64,000 nt of DNA from Lysobacterales bacterium (GCA_020442465.1 JAGRJY010000026.1:1-64000); one strand, 5' to 3'; numbered from the stretch's first letter, positions 17,366 through 27,614 are shown. Notes: generated by a model not told the origin, from the sequence alone. Numbers and translations: made by a program.

Positions 17366-18451
17366 CTAGACCTGCGTCGTGATCTGCGGCGCCTGGCCGT
17401 CGTGCACGGCGACCTTGCCCGGCCCCTGTTCCTTGGCGAACTTGAGCGCTGCCGAGGCCAGCCTGACCGCCTGCGCCGACCCGGCTTCCATGTCCACGGC
17501 GGACACACCGAACGTCACCGTGAACGGAGGCACCGAGCTGCTGCCGGAAATGGCGTGCTCGAGCAGCATGCGCAGCCGCTGGCACACGGTGCCGGCAATC
17601 AGCGCGGTGGTGCGCGGCATGACCAGCAGAAACTCCTCGCCATCCCAGCGCCCGACATGGTCGTACGGTCGCAAGGCTCGCTGCAGGGTGGTGGCCAGCG
17701 TGCGCAGCACGTTGTCGCCGATGTCCTGGCCGTAGGCGTCGTTGATTTCGCCGAGGTTGTCGATGTCGACCAGGACGATGCTGAGCGCTTCTTCGCTGCG
17801 CCGGGCACGCGACACCTCGGCGTCGAGCTGCAGCTGCAGGAAGACGCGGTTCGACAAACCGGTGAGCCGGTCGGCGCGCGCGTGCTCGTCGCGACTTTCC
17901 GAACTGCTCTCGAGGCGGCGCTCGAGTTCGGCGATCATCCGCGCGGCAACGTCGCCCACGGCCCAGGTCAGGCAGCCGGCTGCCACCACGTGGAGGATCA
18001 CCGCGCCGCTGTCGGCGCGATCGCGCGCACCGAAGAAATCCAGCACCACGCCGGTGAGGATGAGAAAGATGAGCACGCCGGCGAGCTTCTTGCGGCCATG
18101 CGTGCCCTCGGGCTGGAACAGCAGCACCGAGGCGAGGCAGGGCAGCAGGATCAGATAGCCCAGACTGGCGTAGCCGAAGGTGAGATAGGTGCTGATGGCA
18201 TACAGCATGCACAGCCCGAGCAGCAGCGGCAGGGCGCGCAGGCCGCCGCCGTCGCCGCGGCGCGCGAGCAGCGCCAGCCCGATGCCGAGGGCTGCGTAAC
18301 CCAGAAAGGCGACCGAGTCGTTCTGCGTCAGTCCGAGATAAGCCGCGGCCAGCCAGACCGTGGCGGCTGAGCCCGCAGCCAGCCACTGCTGCAGGATGCG
18401 CAGGTGCTGGCCCCGGCCCGGGCCGCGATGCTCCATCGCACTGTCTTGCAT
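17366..18451 (-). CDS. Membrane GGDEF-domain protein with altered signature
   Basis: A 361-residue protein. Residues 15-185 hold five to six transmembrane helices. A short linker follows, then a GGDEF domain to the C-terminus. Diguanylate cyclases make c-di-GMP from two GTP; the signature here is D270-G-E-E-F, with Asp replacing the first Gly. An RxxD inhibitory-site motif (RPYD) lies five residues before it. The change may reduce or abolish activity. The ATG at 18449-18451 is chosen for its ribosome site (AGGGGAG); in-frame codons upstream to 18649 encode Arg/Ala-rich sequence unlike a membrane protein start. It is convergent with xerC and divergent from hslV. Confidence 0.85.
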   Translation of the reverse strand: MQDSAMEHRGPGRGQHLRILQQWLAAGSAATVWLAAAYLGLTQNDSVAFLGYAALGIGLALLARRGDGGGLRALPLLLGLCMLYAISTYLTFGYASLGYLILLPCLASVLLFQPEGTHGRKKLAGVLIFLILTGVVLDFFGARDRADSGAVILHVVAAGCLTWAVGDVAARMIAELERRLESSSESRDEHARADRLTGLSNRVFLQLQLDAEVSRARRSEEALSIVLVDIDNLGEINDAYGQDIGDNVLRTLATTLQRALRPYDHVGRWDGEEFLLVMPRTTALIAGTVCQRLRMLLEHAISGSSSVPPFTVTFGVSAVDMEAGSAQAVRLASAALKFAKEQGPGKVAVHDGQAPQITTQV

Positions 18452-18927
18452 CCCGTTTCTCCCCTGGCAGCCGTCGAACCGCGCTTCCTGTGCGTTCACC
18501 CCACCACGAGCGCTGCATGCGATCGCACCCGCGAACCACTGCGCAGCATCCAGCCCTGCGCCTGCCGCGCCAATCGATCGTCCGGCATGCGCATCCGCCT
18601 GCCTGACGGATTGCCTGCGCACGCCGGTTCGACCGGCGGGGTCAAGCATAGCGAATCTGGCCCGTGCAAGTCCGCCGGGCTTGGGAATCGTCGCCGGCGG
18701 CCCCAGCTAGGTTCTGCAGTCGGCGTCGCGCCGGTGCCGCCGTCCGGGCTCGGCGGGGGGCGATGCCGGCGCGGAACATCCGGTTCCGCCGTCGCGCGTG
18801 GCCGGTCGGCGCTGCGCCCGGTCTTGCGGGCGGCCGACGCCGTTGCACGCGTGTCGCCGTCGCTACCGAGCGGTCACAGCGTGCGCGATTCATCCGTCCC
18901 GGGCAGCAACCAGGCAGGCAATCCAGC
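18452..18927. other. 476-base divergent non-coding region between the GGDEF gene and hslV
   Basis: No credible gene is seen. On the reverse strand TATGCT (18645-18650) with GGACTT 17 bases upstream could be a weak promoter for the GGDEF gene, giving a leader of about 190 bases. An inverted repeat CGCCGG/CCGGCG (18622-18638) lies within that leader. No convincing promoter for hslV was found by eye. Confidence 0.4.
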
Positions 18928-19461
18928 ATGAGCGAGACATTCCACGCGACGACCATCGTCAGCGTTCGCCGCGGCGACCAGGTGGTCGTCGGTGGGGACG
19001 GGCAGGTCAGTCTTGGCAACACGGTGGTGAAATCCAACGCGCGCAAGGTGCGGCGGCTCGGTGGCGGTCGCGTGCTGGCGGGTTTCGCCGGTGCCACGGC
19101 GGATGCCTTCACCCTGTTCGAATTGTTCGACGCCAAACTGGAGAAGTACGGCCAGCTGGTGCGCGCCGCGGTCGAGCTGGCCAAGGAGTGGCGCACGGAT
19201 CGTCGCCTGGGTCGTCTGGAAGCGATGCTTGCCGTCGCGGACCGGGAGGCGTCGCTGATCATTACCGGCAACGGCGACGTGCTCGAGCCCGAAGACGGAC
19301 TGATCGCCATCGGCTCCGGCGGGCCCTACGCACTGGCCGCTGCCAAAGCGCTGCTTCGGCACACCGAGATGGACGCACGCAGCATCGCCGAGGAGGCGCT
19401 CAGCGTTGCCGGTGACATATGCATCTATACCAACCATCAGCGTGTCCTGGAGGTGCTGTGA
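18928..19461 (+). CDS. hslV: ATP-dependent protease peptidase subunit HslV
   Basis: A 177-residue subunit of the HslVU protease, a two-ring proteasome-like peptidase in the cytoplasm. The start [16 protein letters not shown] shows a seven-residue propeptide before Thr8, the N-terminal nucleophile after processing; the short FHA-T junction is as in Xanthomonas HslV. Further landmarks are GDGQVSLG and the [14 protein letters not shown] helix. It ends overlapping hslU by four bases (GTGA), so the two subunits are translationally coupled. Confidence 0.96.
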   Translation: MSETFHATTIVSVRRGDQVVVGGDGQVSLGNTVVKSNARKVRRLGGGRVLAGFAGATADAFTLFELFDAKLEKYGQLVRAAVELAKEWRTDRRLGRLEAMLAVADREASLIITGNGDVLEPEDGLIAIGSGGPYALAAAKALLRHTEMDARSIAEEALSVAGDICIYTNHQRVLEVL

Positions 19462-20798
19462 GCGACCTGACCCCGCGCGAGATCGTCGACGAACTCGATC
19501 GCCACATCGTCGGCCAGCATGACGCCAAACGCGCCGTCGCCATTGCCCTGCGCAACCGCTGGCGGCGCGCCAGGCTCGAACCCGAGCTGCGCCAGGAAGT
19601 CACCCCGAAAAACATTCTGATGATCGGTCCGACCGGCGTCGGCAAGACCGAGATCGCGCGCCGCCTGGCGGCGCTGGCCAATGCACCGTTCACCAAGGTC
19701 GAAGCCACCCGTTTCACCGAGGTCGGCTACGTCGGCAAGGATGTCGAGCAGATCATCCGGGATCTGGTCGACGCTGCGGTGAAGATGTACCGCGAGCAGG
19801 CCAAGGCGCGCGTGCGCAGTCAGGCCGAAGAGCGGGCCGAAGAGCGCATCCTCGACGCGCTGCTGCCGCGTCGAAAGGGCCATCAGTTCGGCTTCGAGTC
19901 GGGGCCGGAAGGCGAGCTGCCCGACACCGAGACCCGCAACAAGCTGCGTCGGCAGCTGCGCGCGGGCGAGCTGGACCAGCGTGAGATCGAGGTCGAGCTG
20001 CACGTGCAGATCGGCGTCGACATCATGGCCCCGCCCGGCATGGAAGAAATGGGCCAGCAGCTGCGCCAGCTGTTCTCGCAGGTGTCGGGTCAGAACAGCC
20101 AGAAGCGCACGCTGAAGATCGCCGCGGCGCGGCCGCAGCTGATCGAGGAAGAGGCCGGTCGCCTGCTCAACGAGGACGAGATCCGCATGCAGGCAGTCGA
20201 GGCCTGCGAGCAGCACGGCATCGTCTTCATCGACGAGATCGACAAGGTCGCGAAACGATCGGAGGGCATCGGCGCCGACGTGTCGCGCGAAGGCGTGCAG
20301 CGCGACTTGCTGCCGCTGGTGGAAGGCTCGGCGGTCAGCACCAAGTACGGCGTCGTGCGCACCGACCACATCCTGTTCATCGCGTCCGGTGCGTTCCATC
20401 TGGCCAAGCCCAGCGATCTGATTCCCGAGCTGCAGGGCCGGTTTCCGATTCGCGTGGAACTCTCCTCGCTCGGGCGCGACGATTTCGTGCGCATCCTGAA
20501 GGAGCCGCGCCACGCGCTAACCACGCAGTACCCGGCCCTGCTGGCCACCGAGGGCGTGAGCCTTCGTTTCACCGATGATGCCGTCGAGTGCCTGGCCGAC
20601 ATGGCCTGCACGCTGAACGAGCGCAGCGAAAACATCGGTGCCCGCCGCCTGCACACGGTGATGGAGCGCCTGCTCGAGAAAATCAGCTACGAGGCACCCG
20701 ATCGCAGCGGAGAATCGCTCACCGTCGACCGCGCCTACGTCGAGTCGCAGCTGTCCACGCTGGCGGCGGACGAGGACCTCAGTCGCTACATCCTCTGA
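19458..20798 (+). CDS. hslU: ATP-dependent protease ATPase subunit HslU
   Basis: A 446-residue AAA+ unfoldase that feeds substrates to HslV. Walker A is GPTGVGKTE (Lys63, Thr64), Walker B VFIDEID (Asp259, Glu260), and the sensor and arginine-finger segment ends in [14 protein letters not shown]. The insertion (I) domain occupies roughly residues 110-230. The C-terminus LSRYIL is the typical docking tail that inserts into HslV. The start is the GTG at 19458 inside the hslV stop overlap, matching the family N-terminus ([17 protein letters not shown]). Confidence 0.97.
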   Translation: MSDLTPREIVDELDRHIVGQHDAKRAVAIALRNRWRRARLEPELRQEVTPKNILMIGPTGVGKTEIARRLAALANAPFTKVEATRFTEVGYVGKDVEQIIRDLVDAAVKMYREQAKARVRSQAEERAEERILDALLPRRKGHQFGFESGPEGELPDTETRNKLRRQLRAGELDQREIEVELHVQIGVDIMAPPGMEEMGQQLRQLFSQVSGQNSQKRTLKIAAARPQLIEEEAGRLLNEDEIRMQAVEACEQHGIVFIDEIDKVAKRSEGIGADVSREGVQRDLLPLVEGSAVSTKYGVVRTDHILFIASGAFHLAKPSDLIPELQGRFPIRVELSSLGRDDFVRILKEPRHALTTQYPALLATEGVSLRFTDDAVECLADMACTLNERSENIGARRLHTVMERLLEKISYEAPDRSGESLTVDRAYVESQLSTLAADEDLSRYIL

Positions 20799-21130
20799 GA
20801 CTGCGCGTTTGCATTGTGAGGCGATCCGGCGTCGCTTGACGGGATCATGCCGCCCACCCTCCGCCGAGCGCGGGCGCATTACCGGCGTTCCGGCGAGTCG
20901 AGGCGGGACAAGCGTTCGGGCTTCAGCTTGGACGGGCGCGATCATGCTTCCACACCCCCACGCCCCCGCCGTGCGCGGGGCGCGCCGCCACCCCGGGCTC
21001 GCGGAGCGATGGACGAACCGGTTCCGGCTGCGGGCTTCGGCCTGCGGTGGTCTAGGATGTGCGGCTTGGGCGGGTCAGGCGCAATGCTTCGGCGCCGCAT
21101 GGTGGCCGTCGAGATGCTTGGGAGTTCTTG
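20799..21130. other. 332-base intergenic region after hslU
   Basis: No credible gene is present. A GC-rich stem (CGCCCC/GGGGCG at 20961-20982) and a lone TAGGAT (21053-21058), which could be a -10 box for the next gene, are the only features I can point to. No matching -35 box is seen. Confidence 0.35.
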
Positions 21131-21643
21131 ATGCGGTGGATGGTTGTGTGGGTTGCGCTACTGGGCTGCGTCGCCGCGTTGGCCGACACACCGGCTCAGC
21201 CGGACCAGGCCAAGCTGGCGAAACCAGAGCCCGAACCCGCGGCGGCGGGCATGCTGGCGCTGACGCCACAGCAGCGGGTGCGGCGTTTCGTCGAGGCGAG
21301 CAATGCGCACGATGTCGACGCCATGGTGGCGGCGGTCAACGCCGACTTTCGCTGGCTGCAGGTGGAGGGGGCGCAGGTCGTGACCGAAGTGGTCGGCGCG
21401 GAGCAGCTGCGCAGCTGGCTGGAAGGCTATTTCCACAGCACGCCGAGCGCGCGCAGCGAGGTTGGTGCCATGCTGTGGGACGGCGGCTTTCTCACCGCCG
21501 TCGAGACGGCATCCTGGGAGGACGGCGATGGGCGACGGCAGAGCCAGCGGTCCACGTCGCTGTACCGGTTCGACGCGACCGGGCGCATCGAAGCGGTGTG
21601 GTACTTCCCGGCGCAGCCGACCGAGCAGGCGGTGTCACAGTGA
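21131..21643 (+). CDS. Exported NTF2/SnoaL-like protein
   Basis: A 170-residue protein with a clear signal peptide (MRWMVVWVALLGCVAALA, cut before DT) and a Pro-rich spacer to about residue 40. A nuclear-transport-factor-2 fold domain follows: RVRRFVEASNAHDVDAMVAAV starts the cone, and the ending beta strands read GRIEAVWYF. Such domains are often small-ligand binders or enzymes, and no catalytic assignment can be made. The ATG at 21131 has GGGAG nine bases upstream. Its stop overlaps the next gene (GTGA). Confidence 0.75.
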   Translation: MRWMVVWVALLGCVAALADTPAQPDQAKLAKPEPEPAAAGMLALTPQQRVRRFVEASNAHDVDAMVAAVNADFRWLQVEGAQVVTEVVGAEQLRSWLEGYFHSTPSARSEVGAMLWDGGFLTAVETASWEDGDGRRQSQRSTSLYRFDATGRIEAVWYFPAQPTEQAVSQ

Positions 21644-21993
21644 GCGGTCCGGTGGTCACCGCGATCACCCTGCACCAGGCTTCCCGGCGACTGGAGGTGG
21701 GCTTCGATACCGGTGAGGTGTTCTTCCTGCCCTGCGAGTACCTGCGGGTGAACAGCCCGTCTGCCGAGGTGCAGGGACATGGCCCCGACCAGCGCGTGCT
21801 GGTCTACGGCAAGCGCGACGTGAACATCGTCGGCATCGACCAGGTCGGACACTACGGCGTGCTGCTGCGATTCGACGACGGGCACGATACCGGTATATTC
21901 AGTTGGCAGACCCTGTACCAGCTCGGCCGCGAGCAGGCCGAGAACTGGGATCACTATCTCGCCGAACTCGACGCTGCTGGTCGCTCCCGCTAG
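21640..21993 (+). CDS. DUF971 (gamma-butyrobetaine hydroxylase-like N-terminal) protein
   Basis: A 117-residue protein of the DUF971 family. The fold is that of the N-terminal domain of gamma-butyrobetaine dioxygenase, without the catalytic domain. Recognisable stretches are LEVGFDTGEVFFLPCEYLR and GHDTGIFSWQTLYQLG. Stand-alone members have been linked to iron-sulfur cluster handling, but the exact role is unclear. The start is GTG within the stop of the preceding gene. In Xanthomonas relatives a DUF971 gene lies between hslU and ubiE, as here, which supports the placement of this genome. Confidence 0.85.
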   Translation: MSGPVVTAITLHQASRRLEVGFDTGEVFFLPCEYLRVNSPSAEVQGHGPDQRVLVYGKRDVNIVGIDQVGHYGVLLRFDDGHDTGIFSWQTLYQLGREQAENWDHYLAELDAAGRSR

Positions 21994-22031
21994 GCCCGCC
22001 GCCGAGCTTGCCCGTCCGATGCCGTGACGGG

Positions 22032-22517
22032 TCAGGGCGCGGCGCGAAGCATCTCGATGTGGGGTATGCCGTCCTCGAGGTAGGGCTCCGAATCGACTAC
22101 GAATCCGTGTGCGGCGTAGTAGCGTTCGAGGTGCGCCTGTGCGCCGATGCGAATCGCGCTGCCCGGCCAGCGCTGCAGCAGGGCCTCGATGCCCCGACGC
22201 ACGAGCTCGTGGCCGAGGCCGCTGCCGCGTGCGTCCGGCGCGGTGACCACGCGCCCCAGGCTGGGTTCGGTGAAGCTGACGGTTGGGGGCACCACGCGCA
22301 GGTAGGCGCCGATCCGCGCACCGCCTTCGTGGTCGCAGACGGCAAAGACATGCAATGCGTCGGCATGCAGGTCCTTGCCGTCGAGGTCGAGGTAGGCGCA
22401 GGCCTGTTCGACGACGAAGACCTCCGCGCGCAGCGCCAGCAGGGCATAGGCGGTGGTCACCTCGAGCTCGCTCCAGCGGCGCACCGACCAGCTCCAGGCA
22501 GGGGAACGAGCATTCAT
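22032..22517 (-). CDS. elaA: ElaA family GNAT acetyltransferase
   Basis: A 161-residue protein matching ElaA across its length: LLALRAEVFVVEQ at the N-terminus, the acetyl-CoA site APDARGSGLGHELV, then IRIGAQAHLERYYAAHGF and the ending EDGIPHIEM. The substrate is not established. The ATG at 22515-22517 overlaps the stop of the upstream propeller-GGDEF gene by four bases, so expression is probably coupled to a c-di-GMP signalling gene. A longer reading frame upstream is antisense noise. Confidence 0.88.
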   Translation of the reverse strand: MNARSPAWSWSVRRWSELEVTTAYALLALRAEVFVVEQACAYLDLDGKDLHADALHVFAVCDHEGGARIGAYLRVVPPTVSFTEPSLGRVVTAPDARGSGLGHELVRRGIEALLQRWPGSAIRIGAQAHLERYYAAHGFVVDSEPYLEDGIPHIEMLRAAP

Positions 22518-25339
22518 GTTGCGCACACCACCTGGTTGCGTCCGCCGTCCTTGGCGCGGTAAAGCGCATCGTCGGCGCGCTGGATGAGGGTTTCCGCCGC
22601 CGGGTCGCCGGGCTTGCGCCACTCGGCGACACCGACGCTGATGGTGGTCGGCGCGAGGTCGCGGGAGACGGCGTCGCGCACGCGGTCGGCCAGAAAGCGG
22701 GCACGCCCGAGATCGCAATCCTGGGCGATGAGGGCGAACTCCTCGCCGCCGTAGCGGGCGACGATGGTGTCTTCGCGTACCTGTCTCAACAGGGTCTGTG
22801 CCAGCTTGCGCAACAGGTCATCGCCGGCCAGATGTCCGTGTTCGTCGTTGTACTGCTTGAACAGGTCGACGTCGCACAGCAGCAGGCATAGTGGGTGGTC
22901 GAGCTTTTCAGCCCGGTGCAGCGCCGCGTCGAGCGCGCGGTCGAACAGTCGGCGGTTGCCGACGCCGGTCAGCCCGTCGCTCTCGGCGAGGTCCTGCAGG
23001 CGTCGATTGGCGACTTCGAGATCCAGCGTGCGCGTGCGCACGAGGGCTTCGAGGGCAATATTGTCGGCGGCGAGCGCGCGCGCCTGACGCCGCGCCCGGC
23101 GCGACGCCCAGGCCACCCCGGCGCCGAACACGGCCAGCCCGGCGAGCAGCCGGATATCCAATCGTTGGTGCCAGGCCGGCTCGATCTCGAATCCATAGTT
23201 GGCCCGCGCGATGCGTCCGCCGCGGGCGCGCCGCGCCTCGGCTTCGAACTGGTAGGTTCCGGGCGGCAGGGCACCCGTGAGCAGCGAGGGCACGGTGCTC
23301 CAGTCGGGGAACGCGTGGCCCAGCTCGCGGATGCGCATGCGGTATTCGGCGGGCGGGCCACGCTGGAAATCGCGCAGGGCGACGTCGAATCGCAGGCTGT
23401 TCGTCGAGGCGGGAGCGATCGCGTCACCCGCCAGCGGAAGCAGGCCCTGGCGTTCCTCGGCGCCGCTCCAGGTGACTGCGGCGATTCGCAGCTGCGCCGG
23501 CGTGGGCGCGTCGGGTTCCGGGCGCTGCAGATGGACCACCGCATCGCTGCCGGCCAGCCAGGCGCCGCCTTCGTCGTCCGGCAGCAGGTCGTTGAGGCCG
23601 CCGGCATCGTGCGCCGCCGAGGTCAGCTCGATCCAGCCGCGACCAGGGCGGAAGTGGAACACGCTGTCCAGATCGAACGCCCATCGCGCGCCCCCGACGC
23701 CGTCCACGATCACCGGCACCTCATCCTCGTCGAGCAATGCCGCGAGGCCGTCCAGCTGGGTGGCGACCGCACGCTCGCCCTGCAGCGCGTAGATACGGCC
23801 GGCGGCGCTGGCCAGCGTGTGCTCGCCGACCTTGCCGACCCATGCAGGACCGGTGACGCCGTCGGGCAAGGGCAGTCGCGTGCTGCGCAGGGACACTTCC
23901 GACTCACCGGCCTCCACCACCCAGACGCCGTCGCGGTCCGATCCGGCGAGCACGCGGCCGTCGTCCAATTCGACCAGGCTGCGGATGTCGAACGCGCCAT
24001 CGTCGCTGCGCGCGGACAGCCGCAGTCCGACCGCATCGTGTTTCAGCAGCGCAACGCCATGTTCAGTGCCCACCCAGACCCGGTCGGGTTGCGCGCGCGC
24101 GCGCAGCAGCCGACGCGGATACAGGTCGTCGGGCCCGACCAGCTGGCTGCCCGAGGCATCGATCCAGCGCAGCCCGAACGACTCGGCGAGCAACATGCCG
24201 TCGTCCAGCCGGAGCAGATCCCAGGCTTCACCCTGCGACCAGCCCGTCGATACCGCGCCCGCCGCGATGTCGTCGAGCTGAAGCCTGAAGTCACCGGCGG
24301 TGCCGAGCACGTGCAGGGTGCCTGCCTGGCGAACGAGGCGGCCGAACTGTCCCAGCAGTCCGTCGGCGGGGCCGAATCGTTCGCCTTCCGGTGGCCAGTG
24401 CAGGAACGTCACCCCGCTGCGGTCGACCACGCCGATGCGACCGTGCCGGTCCACCGACAGGTCGGAGAGGAACTGGTTACCGAGCACGATCGGGCGCACG
24501 CTCGCGTTGTAGGGGTCGATCATGCGCAGCACGCCGTCGTCGCCGGGAAAGGCCGCCACGCCGCCGATGAGCCGTGCGTGTTCCAGGTGTCTGACGATCT
24601 CGGGATCGAGTCCGAGTGCCACGAAGCTGCCGCCGTCGAGCAGGCGTCCGACTCGGCCCTCGGTGTCGAGCAGCAGCAGCGAACCGTCGGCCAGCCGCTG
24701 CAGCGTGTTGATGCGGCCGGCGGCGAACTGCCCGCCGCCCGCGACCGGCTCGAACTCGCCATCGCGCAGCAGCCTCAGACCGCTGCCGCGAAACTGCACA
24801 TACAGGCCGTCGGCGACGGCGAGGATGTCGCCGAAGCGACCGTCGTGGTGCCAGTGCCCGCGCAGTTGGCCTGCATGGTCGAACCAGAGCAGGTCGCGCA
24901 GGGTCTGCATGAAGATGCCGTCGTCGTTCTCGGCCATCATCCAGATGTCGCTGAGTCCGGCGCCATCGCCGCGGCAAGGTTCCCCGCAGTCGAGCGCCAC
25001 GAAGCGGTCGCCGCCATCCAGCCTGGATGCCAGATAACCCGGCACGTTGAACGCGCCGACCCAGATGCGGCCGGCACGATCGGTATGCAGGCTGCGTACC
25101 GGTCCCGGGTCGGGCACCGGGACGTCGCGCCAGTGCGCGCCGTCGAAGCGCATGAGCTTGCCGTTGTCGCCGAAATAGAGCGCGCCGTCGGCCGATTCGG
25201 TCATCGCGTAGAAGTCCGAGCGCAAGGCATCCGGAGCTTCGATCCGGGTCAGCAGGGGTTCGGCGGCCTGCGCGTGACTGCCCAGCAGACCTCCCCACAG
25301 CAGCAAGCCGAGCCAGGGCGAGGGCAGGAGAGGGCGCAT
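22514..25339 (-). CDS. Periplasmic beta-propeller receptor with GGDEF diguanylate cyclase
   Basis: A 941-residue inner-membrane receptor. It has a signal peptide (residues 1-25, ending AQA), then about 600 residues of repeated sensor-propeller blades (such as GRIWVGA and DRVWVGTEHG). A Y_Y_Y-like beta domain lies near 650-720, one transmembrane helix near 730-750, a coiled coil follows, and the GGDEF domain ends the protein. The active-site motif GGEEF is intact at 864-868. The inhibitory RxxD motif is not conserved (REDT). It probably makes c-di-GMP in response to a periplasmic ligand; the ligand is unknown. It is co-transcribed with elaA (four-base overlap). Confidence 0.9.
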   Translation of the reverse strand: MRPLLPSPWLGLLLWGGLLGSHAQAAEPLLTRIEAPDALRSDFYAMTESADGALYFGDNGKLMRFDGAHWRDVPVPDPGPVRSLHTDRAGRIWVGAFNVPGYLASRLDGGDRFVALDCGEPCRGDGAGLSDIWMMAENDDGIFMQTLRDLLWFDHAGQLRGHWHHDGRFGDILAVADGLYVQFRGSGLRLLRDGEFEPVAGGGQFAAGRINTLQRLADGSLLLLDTEGRVGRLLDGGSFVALGLDPEIVRHLEHARLIGGVAAFPGDDGVLRMIDPYNASVRPIVLGNQFLSDLSVDRHGRIGVVDRSGVTFLHWPPEGERFGPADGLLGQFGRLVRQAGTLHVLGTAGDFRLQLDDIAAGAVSTGWSQGEAWDLLRLDDGMLLAESFGLRWIDASGSQLVGPDDLYPRRLLRARAQPDRVWVGTEHGVALLKHDAVGLRLSARSDDGAFDIRSLVELDDGRVLAGSDRDGVWVVEAGESEVSLRSTRLPLPDGVTGPAWVGKVGEHTLASAAGRIYALQGERAVATQLDGLAALLDEDEVPVIVDGVGGARWAFDLDSVFHFRPGRGWIELTSAAHDAGGLNDLLPDDEGGAWLAGSDAVVHLQRPEPDAPTPAQLRIAAVTWSGAEERQGLLPLAGDAIAPASTNSLRFDVALRDFQRGPPAEYRMRIRELGHAFPDWSTVPSLLTGALPPGTYQFEAEARRARGGRIARANYGFEIEPAWHQRLDIRLLAGLAVFGAGVAWASRRARRQARALAADNIALEALVRTRTLDLEVANRRLQDLAESDGLTGVGNRRLFDRALDAALHRAEKLDHPLCLLLCDVDLFKQYNDEHGHLAGDDLLRKLAQTLLRQVREDTIVARYGGEEFALIAQDCDLGRARFLADRVRDAVSRDLAPTTISVGVAEWRKPGDPAAETLIQRADDALYRAKDGGRNQVVCAT

Positions 25340-25410
25340 GCCTCATGCTAACCCGGAAGGCCGTGCAGGGCGCACGTACGCATCTGCTTGCCGGCGGGCA
25401 CGCAGAATGA

Positions 25411-25419
25411 TGGGATAAT
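25411..25419 (+). promoter_or_regulatory. Extended -10 box placed for a leaderless ubiE mRNA
   Basis: TGGGATAAT is a TGn-extended -10 element whose last base lies six bases before the ubiE ATG, so transcription would begin at the A of ATG. No ribosome site is present. Confidence 0.55.
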
Positions 25420-25425
25420 CAGCCG

Positions 25426-26196
25426 ATGAGCCAGCCCGACGACGCCAGCACGAACGATTCCACCACCCACTTCGGCTATCGCCAGGTGCCGGTGGCGCAG
25501 AAGCAGAAGCTGGTCGGTGAAGTGTTCACCTCGGTGGCGCGCAACTACGACCGCATGAACGATCTCATGAGCGGAGGCGTGCACCGGCTGTGGAAGCGCT
25601 ACTTCGTCGCCACCTCCGGCGTGCGTCGCGGCGACCAGGTGCTCGACCTTGCCGGCGGCACCGGTGACATCGCCCGCCTGCTGCGGCCTCGGCTTGGTGA
25701 TCGGGGGCGGGTCGTGCTCGGCGACATCAACGCTTCGATGCTGCGGGTGGGACGCGACCGTCTGCTCGACCAGGGCATGGCGGACGGTGTCGAGTACCTG
25801 CAGTTGAATGCCGAGCAGCTGCCGTTCGCCGATGCGCAGTTCGACCTGGTCACCATCGCTTTCGGACTGCGCAACGTCACCGACAAGCCCCGCGCGCTGC
25901 GCGAGATGCATCGTGTGCTCAAGCCCGGCGGCCGCTGTCTGGTGCTGGAGTTCTCGGCGGTACAGTCCGACCTGCTGCGTCCGCTGTACGACTTCCACAG
26001 CTTCCAGGTGCTGCCGCGTCTGGGCCGGATCATCGCCGGCGATGCGGACAGCTATCGCTATCTGGCCGAGTCGATCCGCAAGCACCCTGCGCAGGACGAC
26101 CTGCGTACGATGATGGAACAGGCGGGATTCGCCCGCTGCGACTACCGCAACCTGACCGGGGGAATCGTCGCCATCCACTCCGGATACGTCGCATGA
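25426..26196 (+). CDS. ubiE: Ubiquinone/menaquinone biosynthesis C-methyltransferase UbiE
   Basis: A 256-residue SAM-dependent methyltransferase that performs the C-methylation step of ubiquinone (and menaquinone, where made). The SAM site is [11 protein letters not shown]. Family motifs include [17 protein letters not shown], the acidic GDINASML and the signature [24 protein letters not shown], with HSGY at the C-terminus. It overlaps mgtE by four bases. The unusual absence of a 5' leader is described under the -10 box. Confidence 0.96.
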   Translation: MSQPDDASTNDSTTHFGYRQVPVAQKQKLVGEVFTSVARNYDRMNDLMSGGVHRLWKRYFVATSGVRRGDQVLDLAGGTGDIARLLRPRLGDRGRVVLGDINASMLRVGRDRLLDQGMADGVEYLQLNAEQLPFADAQFDLVTIAFGLRNVTDKPRALREMHRVLKPGGRCLVLEFSAVQSDLLRPLYDFHSFQVLPRLGRIIAGDADSYRYLAESIRKHPAQDDLRTMMEQAGFARCDYRNLTGGIVAIHSGYVA

Positions 26197-27491
26197 AGGA
26201 TCGTCGCGTGGGATCGCGCGACCGTCGCCAGGTGCCGGAGGAAGACGCGACGCTGCGTCCGCCGATGCCGCCGCTGCCGCCGCCCCGCGAGGTGCGGTCG
26301 AAGGCGCACTCCCTGTCGTCGACGAGCCTCTCCGGCCTCGACGCGATGACGGCGACGGATCGACTCAAGGGCATCGACCCCAAGGAGGCCGCAGAACTCC
26401 TCGCCGCGATGCCGGTCGGGCGCGCGTCGACCATCCTCGCGGCGATGCCGGCGCCGTTGCGCGATGCCATCATCGTGCACGCGCCGCCCGGCACCGACTG
26501 GTCGGATGCGCAGAGTTACCCATCGGGCAGCGTGGGCCGCTTGCTGGAAGACCCGCCGGCGGTGTTCCTGACCGGCACCAGCGTGCACGACGCGATCGAG
26601 GAACTGCGCGGCGTCATCGAGCGCCGCATGGTGGTCTATCTGTTCGTGGTCGACGAGCGCGAACGCCTGCTCGGCGTCGTCGCGTTCCGCGAATTGCTGT
26701 ATGCGCCGCCGGGGTCGAAGCTCGACGAGATCATGATCATCAATCCGTTCGCGCTGCGGCCGCGGCTGATGCTGGTCGACGCCATGCGCGAGGTGGTGAC
26801 CAAGCACTTCCCGGTCTATCCGGTGTGCGAGGACGATGGTCACCTGATCGGGCAGGTGCGCGGACAGGTGCTGTTCGAGCAGCAGGCATTCGAGATCTCC
26901 GCGCAGGCCGGCGCGATGGTCGGTGTCGAGCGCGAAGAGCGCCTGGCTACGCCGTGGGCGCGCAGCTTCCGCTTCCGTCATCCCTGGCTGCAGATCAACC
27001 TGCTCAGCGTGTTCGTGGCGGCCGGCGTGGTCGGGGTGTTCCAGGATGCCGTCGACAAGCTCGTCGTGCTGGCGCTGTTCATTCCGGTGCTGTGCGGACA
27101 GAGCGGCAATCTGGGCGCGCAGTCGCTTGCCGTGGTGCTGCGTGGCATGACCCTGGGCGAACTGCGCGCCGTGTCGCTGAGCAAGCTGCTGATCAAGGAA
27201 GGTTGGCTCGGCACGCTGAACGGCCTGATCACCGGCGCCGTCGCGGCGCTCGCGATGTTCGTGCTCGCACTCGACCAGCCGGGCGGCGATGCCTTGATGC
27301 TGGCGCTCGCCACCCTGATCGCGATGACGGTGAGCTGTGCGCTGTCGGGCGTGGCCGGCGCGATGATTCCGGTGGCATTGCGCCGGTTTGGTGCCGATCC
27401 GGCCACCGCGTCGTCGATCCTGCTGACCACCGCCACCGATGTCTTGAGCATGGGTTGCTTCCTCGGTTTGGCCAGCTGGCTGGCGCTCTGA
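26193..27491 (+). CDS. mgtE: MgtE-type magnesium transporter
   Basis: A 432-residue protein. Residues 1-50 are a basic Pro-rich extension. Residues 50-90 resemble the MgtE N-domain ([22 protein letters not shown]), two CBS domains span about 120-250, and five transmembrane helices with the pore motif [14 protein letters not shown] lie in 265-430. CBS-domain MgtE proteins are channels gated by cytoplasmic magnesium. The start overlaps the ubiE stop (ATGA), so the two are co-transcribed. The N-domain is shorter than in Thermus MgtE. A good intrinsic terminator follows at 27615. Confidence 0.9.
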   Translation: MKDRRVGSRDRRQVPEEDATLRPPMPPLPPPREVRSKAHSLSSTSLSGLDAMTATDRLKGIDPKEAAELLAAMPVGRASTILAAMPAPLRDAIIVHAPPGTDWSDAQSYPSGSVGRLLEDPPAVFLTGTSVHDAIEELRGVIERRMVVYLFVVDERERLLGVVAFRELLYAPPGSKLDEIMIINPFALRPRLMLVDAMREVVTKHFPVYPVCEDDGHLIGQVRGQVLFEQQAFEISAQAGAMVGVEREERLATPWARSFRFRHPWLQINLLSVFVAAGVVGVFQDAVDKLVVLALFIPVLCGQSGNLGAQSLAVVLRGMTLGELRAVSLSKLLIKEGWLGTLNGLITGAVAALAMFVLALDQPGGDALMLALATLIAMTVSCALSGVAGAMIPVALRRFGADPATASSILLTTATDVLSMGCFLGLASWLAL

Positions 27492-27614
27492 CCGGGCGGC
27501 GATCGTGCGATGCAGCATGAATAGCGACAGCGAACCCGCGTACGATCCACCCACCATCGATCCACCGCGGTGCCCCGGTCGGGCCACCGCAACAAGAGAA
27601 TCGGGGAGGGAGAG

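Noticed and set aside
15666..18539. A 957-codon reverse frame through DUF484, xerC and the GGDEF gene
   Set aside because: It is antisense to xerC with all active-site residues, and out of frame with the GGDEF gene.
22895..25351. An 818-codon forward frame opposite the propeller-GGDEF gene
   Set aside because: It mirrors codon usage of the real gene on the other strand, with no recognisable domain.
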